Below are positions 35,133 to 43,776 of a stretch of 64,000 bases of DNA, one piece after another. Both the position numbers and the translations under genes were made by a program. This stretch comes from Mesorhizobium sp. 1M-11 (GTDB lineage Bacteria; Pseudomonadota; Alphaproteobacteria; Rhizobiales; Rhizobiaceae), in contig NZ_LJSD01000009.1 in the NCBI RefSeq assembly GCF_001303895.1, forward strand, positions 62,001 through 126,000. Reading direction: 5' to 3'. The number at the start of each line of letters is the position of its first letter. Within the stretch, counting starts at the first letter, position 1. The notes below the pieces were generated by a model. That model was not told the origin of the DNA and searched no databases. It saw only the letters and a program-made list of their open reading frames with translations.

Positions 35133-35894
35133 TCAATAGATGTCGAAGTCGAAATACTTCGCCTGCACCTTCTTGTAGGTGCCGTCGGCAACGATGGCGT
35201 CGATCGCCGCATTGAAGCGCTCGCGCAGCGCGTCCTCGCCCTGGCGGATGGCGATGCCGATCTCGGCCTCGGTACCCTCCACGTCACCGATCAGCTTGCA
35301 GCAATCCTTGCCGTTGCCATTCTTGACCCAGTCGACCAGCACGAACTTGTCGGTGATGATGGCGTCGAGCCGGCCGTTGACGAGGTCGGCGACGGCATCC
35401 TCATGCGTCGGATAGAGCTTCACGTCGGCGCCGGCCTTGGCGTAGACATCCTGCGCGTAGGTGGCCTGCATGGTCGAGCCTTGCGCGCCCAGCGTCTTGC
35501 CTTCCAGCGCCGCCGGCTCGGTGCCGGTCACGGTGGTGTCCTTCAGGCCGGCCAGCGCCAGCGGCGTCGCGTAATATTTGTTGGTGAAGGCGACCTGCTT
35601 CTTGCGCTCCTCGGTGATGGTCATCGAGGCGATGATGGCGTCGAACTTCCTGGCCTGCAGCGCCGGGATCATGCCGTCCCAATCCTGCGCGACGATCTCG
35701 CATTCGATTTTCATCTCAGCGCACAGCGCATTGGCGATGTCGACGTCGAAGCCGGCCAGCTTGCCGTCCGCCGTGACCGTGCTGAAGGGCGGCGCAGCCC
35801 CTTCCGTGGCGATCTTCAGCTTTTCGGCGGCAGCCGTCCCCATCATCAACATCGTCGCGGCCGCAGCCGAGACGAGCCATTTCGAAATCTGCAT
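35133..35894 (-). CDS. Amino-acid ABC transporter periplasmic binding protein (family 3)
   Basis: The gene encodes 253 residues from an ATG with GGAGGG upstream. The signal peptide ends near TAAA at about residue 23. The mature part has the polar-amino-acid pattern LKIATEGAAPPFSTVTADGK, GFDVDIANALCAEM and WDGMIPALQARKFDAIIASM, as in lysine/arginine/ornithine binding proteins. It is about 75 percent identical, by eye, to the protein at 37678-38451; both end YFDFDIY. No permease or ATPase is nearby, so it must work with a transporter encoded elsewhere. Confidence 0.88.
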   Translation of the reverse strand: MQISKWLVSAAAATMLMMGTAAAEKLKIATEGAAPPFSTVTADGKLAGFDVDIANALCAEMKIECEIVAQDWDGMIPALQARKFDAIIASMTITEERKKQVAFTNKYYATPLALAGLKDTTVTGTEPAALEGKTLGAQGSTMQATYAQDVYAKAGADVKLYPTHEDAVADLVNGRLDAIITDKFVLVDWVKNGNGKDCCKLIGDVEGTEAEIGIAIRQGEDALRERFNAAIDAIVADGTYKKVQAKYFDFDIY

Positions 35895-36014
35895 TCCTGT
35901 TTTCCCTCCAACTTCGGCCGAAACGGCCGGGCCCTGCCAAACATGTGCCGGCAAAGCGAGAAAGCGCCAGCGCCGGGCTTCGATTGGTGCTCGGAGGATG
36001 GTTTCTTTAGGGCG

Positions 36015-36302
36015 CTACGATCCCGCCTCTTGCGAAGGTTGGACAACACCCTCTTCGTATTTTTGGATGATGATATCGCAGGACTTGCGGAGTCTTTTCA
36101 GGTTCTCGATCGTAAGCATCCGCGAAACCTCGGATTCACCTCGTGCGTATTGAATCCAGATTATCTTCTCCTCATCGTCCATTGCCAGGAGCAGATTGGC
36201 GATGTCCTTGCCCCTGGCATCGAATATCTTCTCCCGCACATAAACGTCGTAGCCGTAGTCGTACTTGAACATCCGCCAAAAGGCTTTCTTCGCCGAAACC
36301 AT
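36015..36302 (-). CDS. Hypothetical protein, 95 residues
   Basis: The ATG at 36302 is preceded by GGAGGGG, supporting a real gene. The protein is soluble and mixed-charge (FWRMFKYDYGYDVYVREKIF, DDEEKIIWIQYARGESEVSR, RLRKSCDIIIQKYEEG). No signal peptide or known motif. It lies between a binding-protein gene and a divergent metallo-beta-lactamase gene. Function is unknown. Confidence 0.6.
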   Translation of the reverse strand: MVSAKKAFWRMFKYDYGYDVYVREKIFDARGKDIANLLLAMDDEEKIIWIQYARGESEVSRMLTIENLKRLRKSCDIIIQKYEEGVVQPSQEAGS

Positions 36303-36595
36303 GGCCCCTCCATTGACCACTACTTGGCCGCTTTGACCAACCGCACGCAAGGAAATTCAAACGACGATCCCGAATGATCGACGACGAGTGACCATCAGCA
36401 CGCGAATAATCCGGACCGGACATCCTCGCTCGATAACACCCGGCTCACGCAAAGGTGACCTCCCCTCGGCCGCATCAGGTTGAAGCCGCAAGCCTTGCTG
36501 GTAGCCTGCTCTCGGGTTGTCCCCGGGGCGCGGAACCGGTCGGCGATGAGCGCTGCCGGTCAAGGCCGTGCCCGCTGACCCTTGGAGTCCGATCA
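36303..36595. other. Intergenic region upstream of the metallo-beta-lactamase gene
   Basis: Nearly 300 bases between divergent genes, presumed to hold both promoters. No repeat, RNA or convincing short gene was recognised. Confidence 0.4.
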
Positions 36596-37582
36596 ATGGC
36601 CAGTTTTGCCCTTTCCCGTCGCACCGTCATGGCAAGCGCCGGCGCCCTCGCTACCGCTGCCATCCTCGACCTGCCCATCGGCATCGCGCCGGCGCGGGCG
36701 CAAGACGCACCCGTGAGCCACAATCCCGGCTTCTATCGCTACAAGGTGGGCGACATCACCGTCACCGCACTCAACGACGGATTCGGCCAGCGCCCGCTCG
36801 ACGGCTTCATCCGCAATGCCGAGCTCGCTGACGTCAAGAAGGCGATGGAGGATGCCTATCTGCCGAGCGATGCGATTTCCATCTCCTACACCACGCTGGC
36901 GCTGCAGATCGGCGACAGGCTGGTGCTGATCGACACCGGCAACGGCGATTCCGGCGCGCCAACCTCAGGCGTCTGGATGAACAATTTCAAGGCTGCCGGA
37001 TTCAAGCCAGAGGATGTCTCGACCGTCATCATCAGCCATTTCCATGGCGACCACATCAACGGCTTCCGGCTCAAGGACGGCACCGCCGTCTTTCCAAACG
37101 CCGAGGTCATGGTGCCGGCCGCCGAATGGGCTTTCTGGATGGACGATTCCAAGATGAACGCCGCGCCGGAAGCCGCGAAGAACGCATTCGCCACCGTGCG
37201 CCGCGTCTTCGGCCCCGTCGCCAAGGACGTCAAGCAGTACGAAGGCGACAAGGAACTGGTGCCGGGCGTGACCGCGATCGCTGCTCCCGGCCACACGCCC
37301 GGCCACACCGTCTTCGCCATTGCCTCCGGCGACGACAGCCTGATGGCATTGTCGGATACGACCAATCATCCTGCGCTGTTCGTGCGCAACCCCGACTGGA
37401 CGGCGGTGTTCGACATGGACGGGCCGCAGGCGACGGCAACCCGGCGCAAGCTGCTCGACATGGCGGCGGCGGAGAAGATGCAGGTTGCCTTCTACCACGC
37501 CCCCTTCCCCGCGACCGGTCACATCGCCAAATCCGGCAATGGCTTCGAACTGGTGCCGGTGCAGTGGAGCAGCGCGATCTGA
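36596..37582 (+). CDS. Tat-exported metallo-beta-lactamase-fold hydrolase
   Basis: The gene encodes 328 residues. The N-terminus has a twin-arginine motif (SRRTVMASAG) with a moderate hydrophobic core ending ARA near residue 35, so export of a folded metalloprotein is likely. The zinc-binding motif is HFHGDH (about residues 143-148), with later His in APGHTPGHT and an Asp in LSDTTNHPAL. This group includes quorum-quenching lactonases and methyl-parathion hydrolase relatives, but the substrate cannot be read. A terminator follows. It sits between two paralogous amino-acid binding proteins. Confidence 0.85.
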   Translation: MASFALSRRTVMASAGALATAAILDLPIGIAPARAQDAPVSHNPGFYRYKVGDITVTALNDGFGQRPLDGFIRNAELADVKKAMEDAYLPSDAISISYTTLALQIGDRLVLIDTGNGDSGAPTSGVWMNNFKAAGFKPEDVSTVIISHFHGDHINGFRLKDGTAVFPNAEVMVPAAEWAFWMDDSKMNAAPEAAKNAFATVRRVFGPVAKDVKQYEGDKELVPGVTAIAAPGHTPGHTVFAIASGDDSLMALSDTTNHPALFVRNPDWTAVFDMDGPQATATRRKLLDMAAAEKMQVAFYHAPFPATGHIAKSGNGFELVPVQWSSAI

Positions 37583-37605
37583 GCCGCGTGGCGCTGGACA
37601 GATAA

Positions 37606-37635
37606 AAGGCCGGGAGAGCTCCCGGCCTTCCTTTT
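37606..37635 (+). terminator. Rho-independent terminator of the metallo-beta-lactamase gene
   Basis: A 10-11 bp stem, AAGGCCGGGAG with its complement, is followed by CCTTTTC. The complementary A-run on the other side makes it usable by the convergent binding-protein gene as well. Confidence 0.8.
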
Positions 37636-37677
37636 CAGCAACGAGGCGGCTGGCTATCCGTCATCAGCAACAGCTGC

Positions 37678-38451
37678 TCAATAGATGTCGAAGTCGAAAT
37701 ATTTCGACTGGATCTTCTTGTAGGTGCCGTCGGCCACGATGGCGTCGATGGCCGCATTGAACTTCTCGCGCAGCTCATTGTCCTCCTGGCGTATCGCGAT
37801 TCCGGCTTCGGTCTCGGTTCCCTTGACGTCGCCGATCATCTTGCAGCAATCCTTGGCCGAGCCGTTCTTCATCCAGTCGACCAGCACGAACTTGTCGGAG
37901 AGGACGGCGTCGAGGCGGCCGTTGACCAGGTCGGTCACCGCTTCTTCCTGCGTCGGGTAGAGCTTCACGTCGGCGCCGGCCTTGGCATAGACGTCCTGCG
38001 CATAGTCGGCCTGGGTGGTAGAAGCTTGCGCGCCCACGGTCTTGCCTTTGACTGCCTCACCATCCGTGCCGGCCAGCGCGCTGTCCTTCAAGGCAACCAG
38101 CGCCAGCGGCGTGGTGTAGTATTTGTTGGTGAAGGCGACCTGCTTCTTGCGCTCGGGCGTGATGCTCATCGAAGCGATGATGGCATCGAACTTCTTGGCC
38201 TGCAGCGCCGGGATCATGCCGTCCCAATCCTGCGTGACGAGTTCGCACTCGGCCTTCATCTGTGCGCACAGCGCATTGGCGATGTCGATGTCGAAACCCT
38301 CCAGCTTGCCGTCCGCTGTGAGGGTGTTGAAAGGCGGATAGGCACCCTCCGTGCCGATCTTGATCTTGTCAGCGGCAAAGGCAGCACTGGCGCCCGCCAC
38401 CATCATCGTTGCGGCTGCGACCGTTGCGAACCACTTGGACATTCTCATCAT
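37678..38451 (-). CDS. Amino-acid ABC transporter periplasmic binding protein (family 3), paralog
   Basis: The gene encodes 257 residues from an ATG with GAGGGG four bases upstream. The signal peptide ends SAAFA at about residue 27. IKIGTEGAYPPFNTLTADGK and WDGMIPALQAKKFDAIIASM align without gaps to the protein at 35133-35894, so the pair arose by duplication, with the metallo-beta-lactamase gene in between. Differences cluster in ligand-proximal segments (EGAYPPFNT against EGAAPPFST), suggesting altered specificity. No transporter subunits are adjacent. Confidence 0.88.
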   Translation of the reverse strand: MMRMSKWFATVAAATMMVAGASAAFAADKIKIGTEGAYPPFNTLTADGKLEGFDIDIANALCAQMKAECELVTQDWDGMIPALQAKKFDAIIASMSITPERKKQVAFTNKYYTTPLALVALKDSALAGTDGEAVKGKTVGAQASTTQADYAQDVYAKAGADVKLYPTQEEAVTDLVNGRLDAVLSDKFVLVDWMKNGSAKDCCKMIGDVKGTETEAGIAIRQEDNELREKFNAAIDAIVADGTYKKIQSKYFDFDIY

Positions 38452-38597
38452 GTTTCCCCTCGGGTTGGTCTTGTTGTCCGCAGACAGCCAAGCACGCCGC
38501 CGGGAGGCAGGCAAGCGCGGGATGCGACGTGGTGTTGCTGCTTTAGATGGGGGGCTTTTGGGAAGGCGGAGCAAGGGAGTAAGGGAGTGGGTGTTTG

Positions 38598-38669
38598 TCC
38601 CCTATTCCCCTATTCCCCTATTCCCCTATTCCCCTATTCCCCTATTCCCCTATTCCCCTATTCCCCTAT
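38598..38669. repeat. Perfect tandem array, nine copies of the octamer TCCCCTAT
   Basis: Nine exact head-to-tail copies end four bases before the dcd stop codon. Related degenerate octamers, often in inverted pairs, occur at 57.4, 58.6 and 62.0 kb. The copy number is likely to vary between strains by slippage. Confidence 0.9.
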
Positions 38670-38673
38670 TCCC

Positions 38674-39780
38674 TCATCTTGCTGCCCGAAAATGCTTCGA
38701 CAGCTTCAGGCCCTGCGCCTGGTAATTGGAGCCGAGGTCGGTGCCGTAAAGCGCGGTCGGCCGCTTCAGCATGTGCTCGTAGACCAGCCGGCCGACGATC
38801 TGGCCGTGGTCGAGGATGAACGGCACCTCGTGGCTGCGCACTTCCAGAACCGCGCGGCTGCCGGTGCCGCCGGCGGCGGAATGACCGAAGCCCGGATCGA
38901 AGAAGCCGGCATAGTGCACGCGGAATTCACCGACCAGCGGATCGAATGGCGTCATCTCGGCGGCGTAGAGCGGCGGCACATGCACCGCCTCCTGGCTGAC
39001 GAGGATGTAGAATTCGTCGGGATCGAGCACCAGTTCGCCGGCGCCGCTGCGATAGAGCGGCTCCCAGAAATCGACGATGTCCTGGGCGGCGCGCTTGTCG
39101 ACGTCGACCAGCCCGGTGTGATGCTTGCCGCGATAGCCGACCAGCCCGTCCTTGTCGCCGGCCAGATCGATGGACAGCGCGATGCCGCCGTTGGAGATGT
39201 TGGGCGGGTCGATCGCCACCAGCGTCTCGGCACGGTGCAAGGCATGCAGCTCCTCTTCCGACAGAAGCGCATTGCCGGTGCGGAAGCGGATCTGCGACAG
39301 GCGCGAGCCGGTGCGGGCGACGATCGGGAAGGTGCGCGGGCTGACTTCGAGATAGAGCTGGCCGCGATAGCCGGCGGCAATCTTGTCGAACTCCTGGCCA
39401 TGGTCGGTCATGACGCGGGTGAAGATGTCGAGCCGGCCGGTCGAACTCTTCGGATTGGTCGAGGCGGAAATGTCGCCCGGCAGTTCCAGGCTTTCCAGCA
39501 GCGGCACGATGTAGACGCAGCCCGTCTCAAGCACCGCGCCTTCGGCAAGGTCGATCTCATGCAGCTTCAGCCGGTCGAGCTTGGCCTCCACCGTGCTGTG
39601 GGGGCCGGGCAGGAAGGAGGCGCGCACGCGATAGGCCTTTTCGCCGAGGCGCAGGTCGAGGCTCGCCGGCTGGATCTGGTCGGCATCGAGCGGACGCGGC
39701 GACTTCAGGGCGCCGGCCTGGAACAGCGCCGCGATATCCTGATCGGGAAGAATGCCTGTCTTGCGCAATGACAACTCCAC
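38674..39780 (-). CDS. dcd: 2'-deoxycytidine 5'-triphosphate deaminase, tandem-domain type
   Basis: The gene encodes 368 residues, twice the length of ordinary Dcd, as in the alphaproteobacterial DCD family. Segments include QIQPASLDLRLGEKAYRVRA, STNPKSSTGRLDIFTRVMTD (substrate loop with Ser and Arg), and in the second half HYAGFFDPGFGHSAAGGTGS. It converts dCTP to dUTP in the cytoplasm, supplying dTTP synthesis. The GTG start at 39780 is uncertain because the ribosome site is weak. An octamer array abuts its stop codon. Confidence 0.85.
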   Translation of the reverse strand: MELSLRKTGILPDQDIAALFQAGALKSPRPLDADQIQPASLDLRLGEKAYRVRASFLPGPHSTVEAKLDRLKLHEIDLAEGAVLETGCVYIVPLLESLELPGDISASTNPKSSTGRLDIFTRVMTDHGQEFDKIAAGYRGQLYLEVSPRTFPIVARTGSRLSQIRFRTGNALLSEEELHALHRAETLVAIDPPNISNGGIALSIDLAGDKDGLVGYRGKHHTGLVDVDKRAAQDIVDFWEPLYRSGAGELVLDPDEFYILVSQEAVHVPPLYAAEMTPFDPLVGEFRVHYAGFFDPGFGHSAAGGTGSRAVLEVRSHEVPFILDHGQIVGRLVYEHMLKRPTALYGTDLGSNYQAQGLKLSKHFRAAR

Positions 39781-39864
39781 AGGTGGCTCAAGTCAGCCAG
39801 CCCTCCATGCTCTTAATGAAGCCGGCAATTGACGCAAGCCGCCCCCGGGTCTAAAGGGAACTTT

Positions 39865-39921
39865 ATCCCGTGGTGATTTGGCCGGTCGGCTTGCAGCCAC
39901 GTTAAACAAGTCGCTAAAGGA
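39865..39921 (+). ncRNA. SAM-II riboswitch upstream of metZ
   Basis: P1 pairs CGTGG (39869-39873) with CCACG (39897-39901). The loop GGCTTG (39888-39893) pairs with CAAGTC (39907-39912) as the pseudoknot. Conserved GATTTG and GCTAAAG flank as in the family. SAM-II RNAs bind S-adenosylmethionine and shut off methionine-pathway genes in alphaproteobacteria. Here a strong terminator follows before the ribosome site. Confidence 0.92.
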
Positions 39922-39948
39922 CCGCAGGGCCCGACAAAGCCCCTATGG

Positions 39949-39978
39949 ACCGGTTGCGACTTCGCGGCCGGTTTTTTT
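39949..39978 (+). terminator. Rho-independent terminator in the metZ leader
   Basis: The arm ACCGGTTGCG pairs with CGCGGCCGGT (two G-U pairs) around a 4-base loop and is followed by seven T. It lies between the SAM-II riboswitch and metZ. GACCGG at its left edge (39948-39953) is complementary to CCGGTC (39882-39887) inside the riboswitch. Confidence 0.8.
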
Positions 39979-39996
39979 GTGTGTCGGAACGGAACC

Positions 39997-41184
39997 ATGA
40001 CCGAGAAAAAGCGCAACTGGAAACCCGCAACCCAGCTCGTCCACGCTGGCACGCTGCGATCGGGCTTCGGCGAGATGTCGGAAGCGATGTTCCTGACGCA
40101 GGGCTATCACTACGACAGCGCCGAGCGCGCCGAGGCCCGCTTCAAGGGCGAGGAGCCGGGCTTCATCTATTCGCGCTACGCGAACCCCACCGTCGACATG
40201 TTCGAAAAGCGCATGTGCGCGCTGGAAGGCGCTGAAGACGCCCGTGCCTTCGCATCCGGCATGGCGGCGGTGACGGCCGCCGTTTTGTGCAGCCTCAAGG
40301 CTGGCGACCATATCGTGGCTGCGCGCGCGCTGTTCGGCTCCTGTCGCTGGGTGGTCGAGACGCTGGCACCGAAATATGGCATCGAGGCAACGCTGGTCGA
40401 TGGCACCGAGATCGGGAACTGGGAAGCCGCGGTGAGGCCGAACACCAAGCTGTTCTTCCTGGAGAGCCCGACCAACCCGACGCTGGAAGTGGTCGATATC
40501 GCCGCCGTCGCCAGGCTCGCCAATTCGATCGGCGCCAGGCTGGTGGTGGACAATGTCTTTGCCACACCGCTGATGCAGAAGCCGCTGGAACTCGGCGCGC
40601 ACATCGTCGTCTATTCGGCCACCAAGCACATTGACGGCCAGGGCCGCTGCCTCGGTGGCATCGTGCTGTCCGACAAGAAGTGGATCGACGAGAACCTGCA
40701 CGATTACTTCCGCCACACCGGCCCGAGCCTCTCGCCGTTCAACGCCTGGGTGCTGCTGAAAGGCCTGGAGACGCTGCCGCTGCGCGTGCGCCAGCAGACG
40801 GAAGCAGCCGGCAAGATCGCCGATTTCCTCGCCGACCACCCGAAGGTCGGGCGGCTGATCTATCCCGGCCGCGCCGACCATCCGCAGGCCGACATCATCA
40901 AGAAGCAGATGACCGGCGGCTCGACGCTGATCTGCTTCGACCTCAAAGGCGGCAAGAAATCGGCCTTCGCCTTCGAGAACGCGCTCGACGTGGTGCTGAT
41001 CTCCAACAATCTGGGCGACGCCAAGAGCCTGATCACCCATCCGGCAACGACGACGCACAAGAACCTGACCGACGAGGCCCGCGCCGAACTCGGCATGGGC
41101 GACGGCACGCTGCGCCTGTCGCTCGGTCTCGAAGACACCGACGACCTGCTGGAAGACATCGAACAGGCGCTGGCGAAGGCGTAA
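39997..41184 (+). CDS. metZ: O-succinylhomoserine sulfhydrylase MetZ
   Basis: The gene encodes 395 residues from an ATG with CGGAACGGA upstream. It is a PLP enzyme of the Cys/Met metabolism family: YHYDSAERAEARFKG, YSRYANPTVDMFEKRMCALE, ASGMAAVTAAVLC, and the lysine region YSATKHIDGQGRCLGG. It makes homocysteine from O-succinylhomoserine and sulfide in methionine synthesis. Control by a SAM-II riboswitch agrees with this. A terminator follows the stop codon. Confidence 0.95.
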   Translation: MTEKKRNWKPATQLVHAGTLRSGFGEMSEAMFLTQGYHYDSAERAEARFKGEEPGFIYSRYANPTVDMFEKRMCALEGAEDARAFASGMAAVTAAVLCSLKAGDHIVAARALFGSCRWVVETLAPKYGIEATLVDGTEIGNWEAAVRPNTKLFFLESPTNPTLEVVDIAAVARLANSIGARLVVDNVFATPLMQKPLELGAHIVVYSATKHIDGQGRCLGGIVLSDKKWIDENLHDYFRHTGPSLSPFNAWVLLKGLETLPLRVRQQTEAAGKIADFLADHPKVGRLIYPGRADHPQADIIKKQMTGGSTLICFDLKGGKKSAFAFENALDVVLISNNLGDAKSLITHPATTTHKNLTDEARAELGMGDGTLRLSLGLEDTDDLLEDIEQALAKA

Positions 41185-41194
41185 AGTCCGAGAA

Positions 41195-41221
41195 AAGGCC
41201 CGTCCCTGGAGGGCGGGCCTT
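41195..41221 (+). terminator. Terminator of metZ
   Basis: The arm AAGGCCCG pairs with CGGGCCTT, extended inside by three more pairs, and is followed by GGTTTCTCTTT. Confidence 0.75.
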
Positions 41222-41299
41222 GGTTTCTCTTTGCCGGATCCGTGCTGGTCCGTCAGCATCTATGGCTGACCATGCCTCGGCGAGCTCATCCCGATCAGC

Positions 41300-41499
41300 G
41301 TTCCGGAATGGATCCCCGACACTCTCCAGTCGCTTCGCTCCCTGCGAGGTCGAGGATGACGGGCTTCATTTCCTGCCAGCGCTAATTGTCACCATCGCCT
41401 CCACGCTGGTGGTTGGCGGAGGCGAAAAGGGAACTCCGTCATCCTCGACCTCGCGAGCGACCGCAGGGAGCGGAGAGTGTCGGGGATCCATTCCGGAAC
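41300..41499. repeat. Long imperfect inverted repeat (about 62-base arms)
   Basis: The left arm 41300-41361 and right arm 41436-41499 are reverse complements apart from a small indel. They begin and end with GTTCCGGAATGGATCCCCG and its complement. The 75-base centre is itself partly palindromic. It has no coding capacity and looks like a small non-autonomous repeat element of the kind common in Mesorhizobium. Confidence 0.85.
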
Positions 41500-41535
41500 G
41501 CCGCAGAAAAAAGCGAAAAGTCGACTGCCCGCCCG

Positions 41536-41898
41536 CTACCGCAGCGCCTTCGGCGCGACGGAGCGCCAGCTCATCGTCATGGCGTGGCGGACAGTCTCTT
41601 CGTCCGCCTGTTCCAGCCAGACCCGCGTCCAACCCTTCTGGCCCCAGGAGCCCGGGATCGGCTCGAACTGGCCGGCCGATGTTTCGAGCAGCAGCCGCTG
41701 CTCGTCCGGTGCCAGCTTGATGACGGCGCGGTTGTCCTTGGGCCGCAGCGTGGCGAAGATCTTGCCGCGCACGCGGAAATCGGTGACGTCGAAATGGCTG
41801 CTCTGCACGGCTTCGGGGAAGCCGAGCGCGATCTGGCAATAGCGATCCTCGGACAGCACGACCACCCTCCCCTCAAGCGTTTCGGCTGCAGCGATCAT
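41536..41898 (-). CDS. MmcQ/YjbR family protein
   Basis: The gene encodes 120 residues, the family's usual size. The family features are a pattern of FPEAVQSSHFDVTDFRVRGK, IFATLRPKDNRAVIKLAPDE, and a C-terminal segment WTRVWLEQADEETVRHAMTM. The fold resembles a double-wing DNA-binding domain, and some members are called MmcQ, but function is not established. It is soluble and probably cytoplasmic. It lies 33 bases downstream of the glycosyltransferase on the same strand and may be cotranscribed. Confidence 0.8.
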   Translation of the reverse strand: MIAAAETLEGRVVVLSEDRYCQIALGFPEAVQSSHFDVTDFRVRGKIFATLRPKDNRAVIKLAPDEQRLLLETSAGQFEPIPGSWGQKGWTRVWLEQADEETVRHAMTMSWRSVAPKALR

Positions 41899-41931
41899 GC
41901 CGCAAACCAGCCGGCAGCGATACAGATCAGA

Positions 41932-43083
41932 TCAGGCGCCCGAGAGCACTTCCTCGGCTTCGTCGGACTTGGTGGTGATGTTCATGGTGTTGCCGCGCCA
42001 GTCGATGGCGCCGCCGAGCCAGCCGCGCAGCCAGATCGCCGGCACCATGATATCGCGCACCACCATCGCCGGGATCAGGCGCGGCGAGGCATACCAGCCC
42101 TTGGCCAGCGCCAATGCATATTCCGGCAGGTAGACGGCACAGAGCACCAGAAAGGCGGTCGAGACCATATCGGCACCGGAGCCGGCCGCGGCAATCAGCG
42201 CGAACAGCAGAGGCATCGCCGCGCCGACACAAAGTTCGGGCGCGAAAAACAACGGGAAGGTGACGCGGCGCAGCCTCGCCCAGCGGGCCTGGCGCGACCA
42301 TACCGCTTCGAGCCTGCGATGCCCGAGTGGCTGCTCGAACGGCGAGGCCACCAGATGGACATTGAGGCCGAGCCCGTTGACCAGCTTGGTTGCAGCGGCG
42401 TCCTCGGCGATCTCGGCGGCCAGGGCGCGGATGCCGCCATTGGCATCGAGCAGTGGCTTCGACCACAGCATGCTCTTGCCCTGCGCGAAGCCGAGACCCG
42501 CGGCAGCCCCAGTATACTGCCAGCGCGCCTGCAGTGTGTTGAGGAAAGCACATTCGACCTCGGCCCAGAAGCCATCCGGACGCGAGCCGACCGGCGTCGA
42601 GCAGACGAGACCGCTGTCGGTGCGCCAGGCATGCATCATGTGCTGGATGTAGTCGCGCGGCATCAGCACATTGGAATCGGCCAGGATCACCCAATCGTGG
42701 CGGGCCGCCTCCCAGCCCTTCACGCAGTTGTTCAGCTTGGGGTTGCCGCTGATGCGGTCATCGCCGAACAGGAGGCGCGCCGGCACGTCCGGAAAACGCG
42801 CCATGGTGGTGCGGATGGCCAGGGCAATCGGGTCATCGGTGTGCGCCACGCAGAAGATCAGCTCATAGTCCGGCCAGTCGAGCCGAAAGGCGCGTTCGAG
42901 CGTCTCGGCGGTGAATGGCTCGACGCCACGCGCCGGTATGACGACGGAAACCGGCGGCGCATCGCCACGCGGCGGTGCAACGGTGCGGCGGCGTTCCAAC
43001 TGGGACCATGCCAGCCCTACGGAAACGAAATTGGTGAGAAGCAGTGCGGCGGAAAAGGAAGCGGCTGCGATGGTCAGGTCCAT
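41932..43083 (-). CDS. Ceramide glucosyltransferase-like glycosyltransferase (GT21)
   Basis: The gene encodes 383 residues. An N-terminal membrane segment precedes PPVSVVIPARGVEPFTAETL. The catalytic motifs of GT21 follow: DWVILADSNVLMPRDYIQ (the D..D equivalents), EIAEDAAATKLV with the catalytic Asp, and RQARWARLRR, the (Q/R)xxRW motif. Three or four C-terminal helices anchor it in the membrane. It likely glycosylates ceramide or diacylglycerol; rhizobial GT21 enzymes make glucosylceramide. No sphingolipid genes are adjacent. Confidence 0.82.
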   Translation of the reverse strand: MDLTIAAASFSAALLLTNFVSVGLAWSQLERRRTVAPPRGDAPPVSVVIPARGVEPFTAETLERAFRLDWPDYELIFCVAHTDDPIALAIRTTMARFPDVPARLLFGDDRISGNPKLNNCVKGWEAARHDWVILADSNVLMPRDYIQHMMHAWRTDSGLVCSTPVGSRPDGFWAEVECAFLNTLQARWQYTGAAAGLGFAQGKSMLWSKPLLDANGGIRALAAEIAEDAAATKLVNGLGLNVHLVASPFEQPLGHRRLEAVWSRQARWARLRRVTFPLFFAPELCVGAAMPLLFALIAAAGSGADMVSTAFLVLCAVYLPEYALALAKGWYASPRLIPAMVVRDIMVPAIWLRGWLGGAIDWRGNTMNITTKSDEAEEVLSGA

Positions 43084-43112
43084 GAAGTCAGGTCACTCCT
43101 GGAAACGCGGGC

Positions 43113-43216
43113 TTTAGAGCGCCGCGCGTCCTCTTGGACGCGCAAGGACGCTCTAAGACTTTGATCTGGCGCATGATCCTTTCCGAAAATCGATTCCGAT
43201 TTTCGGGATCATGCGC
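43113..43216. repeat. Mesorhizobium-type palindromic intergenic element
   Basis: Two nested hairpins are visible. GAGCG with CGCGTCC-TCTT-GGACGCG and CGCTC occupies 43116-43155. GCGCATGATCC plus CCGAAAATCG faces its complement across a 4-base loop at 43169-43216. From memory, near-identical elements are frequent in Mesorhizobium genomes and help place the organism. Confidence 0.8.
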
Positions 43217-43373
43217 TAGCCTTGTTAGGCTGCGTCCAGGAATCATCACGGGACCGGACGCGATCGGCGCACACCATCACCGTTTCATGTCGTGTACATG
43301 ACAGATGGTTGACCACGACGGTCTGCGGACGGAAACTCGCAGCGGTTTTGGTACGAGTCGCTCCAGGTTACCC

Positions 43374-43766
43374 ATGTACAGTGCAGTCACCCGCAACATC
43401 GTGGTCGAGGTGGAACCCTTCTACCTCGAGGACCGCTCGGACCCCGACGAGGGCCGTTACGTGTGGGGCTACCGGGTGACGATCGACAACCGTTCGGACG
43501 AATTCGTCCAGCTTCTGTCGCGCTACTGGCACATCACCGATGGCGCCGGACAGGTGGAGGAGGTGCGCGGCCCGGGTGTCGTCGGCGAAAAGCCGGAACT
43601 CAACCCCGGCGACAGCTACCAATACACCTCAGGCTGCCCGCTTTCGACACCGTCCGGCATCATGGTCGGCCACTACACGATGCGCAATGCACGCGGCGAG
43701 CAGTTCGACATCGCCATCCCGGCCTTCTCGCTGGATCTGCCGAATGCCAGGCGGGTGGTGAATTAG
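43374..43766 (+). CDS. apaG: ApaG protein
   Basis: The gene encodes 130 residues, the typical ApaG length. The pattern [69 protein letters not shown] and [15 protein letters not shown] is essentially diagnostic for this fibronectin-III-like protein. ApaG is linked to Co2+ and Mg2+ resistance in gamma-proteobacteria, but the molecular role is unclear. The ribosome site is weak (CCAGG). A repeat element lies upstream. Confidence 0.93.
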   Translation: MYSAVTRNIVVEVEPFYLEDRSDPDEGRYVWGYRVTIDNRSDEFVQLLSRYWHITDGAGQVEEVRGPGVVGEKPELNPGDSYQYTSGCPLSTPSGIMVGHYTMRNARGEQFDIAIPAFSLDLPNARRVVN

Positions 43767-43776
43767 CGGCGTGGTT

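Noticed and set aside
38598..38669. CRISPR array
   Set aside because: The repeat is an 8-base tandem array with no spacers, and no cas genes are present.
41300..41499. Insertion sequence
   Set aside because: No transposase frame between the arms; only 75 bases of interior.
41386..43164. A 592-codon plus-strand frame opposite the glycosyltransferase
   Set aside because: Antisense to a well-supported GT21 gene and overlapping a repeat element.
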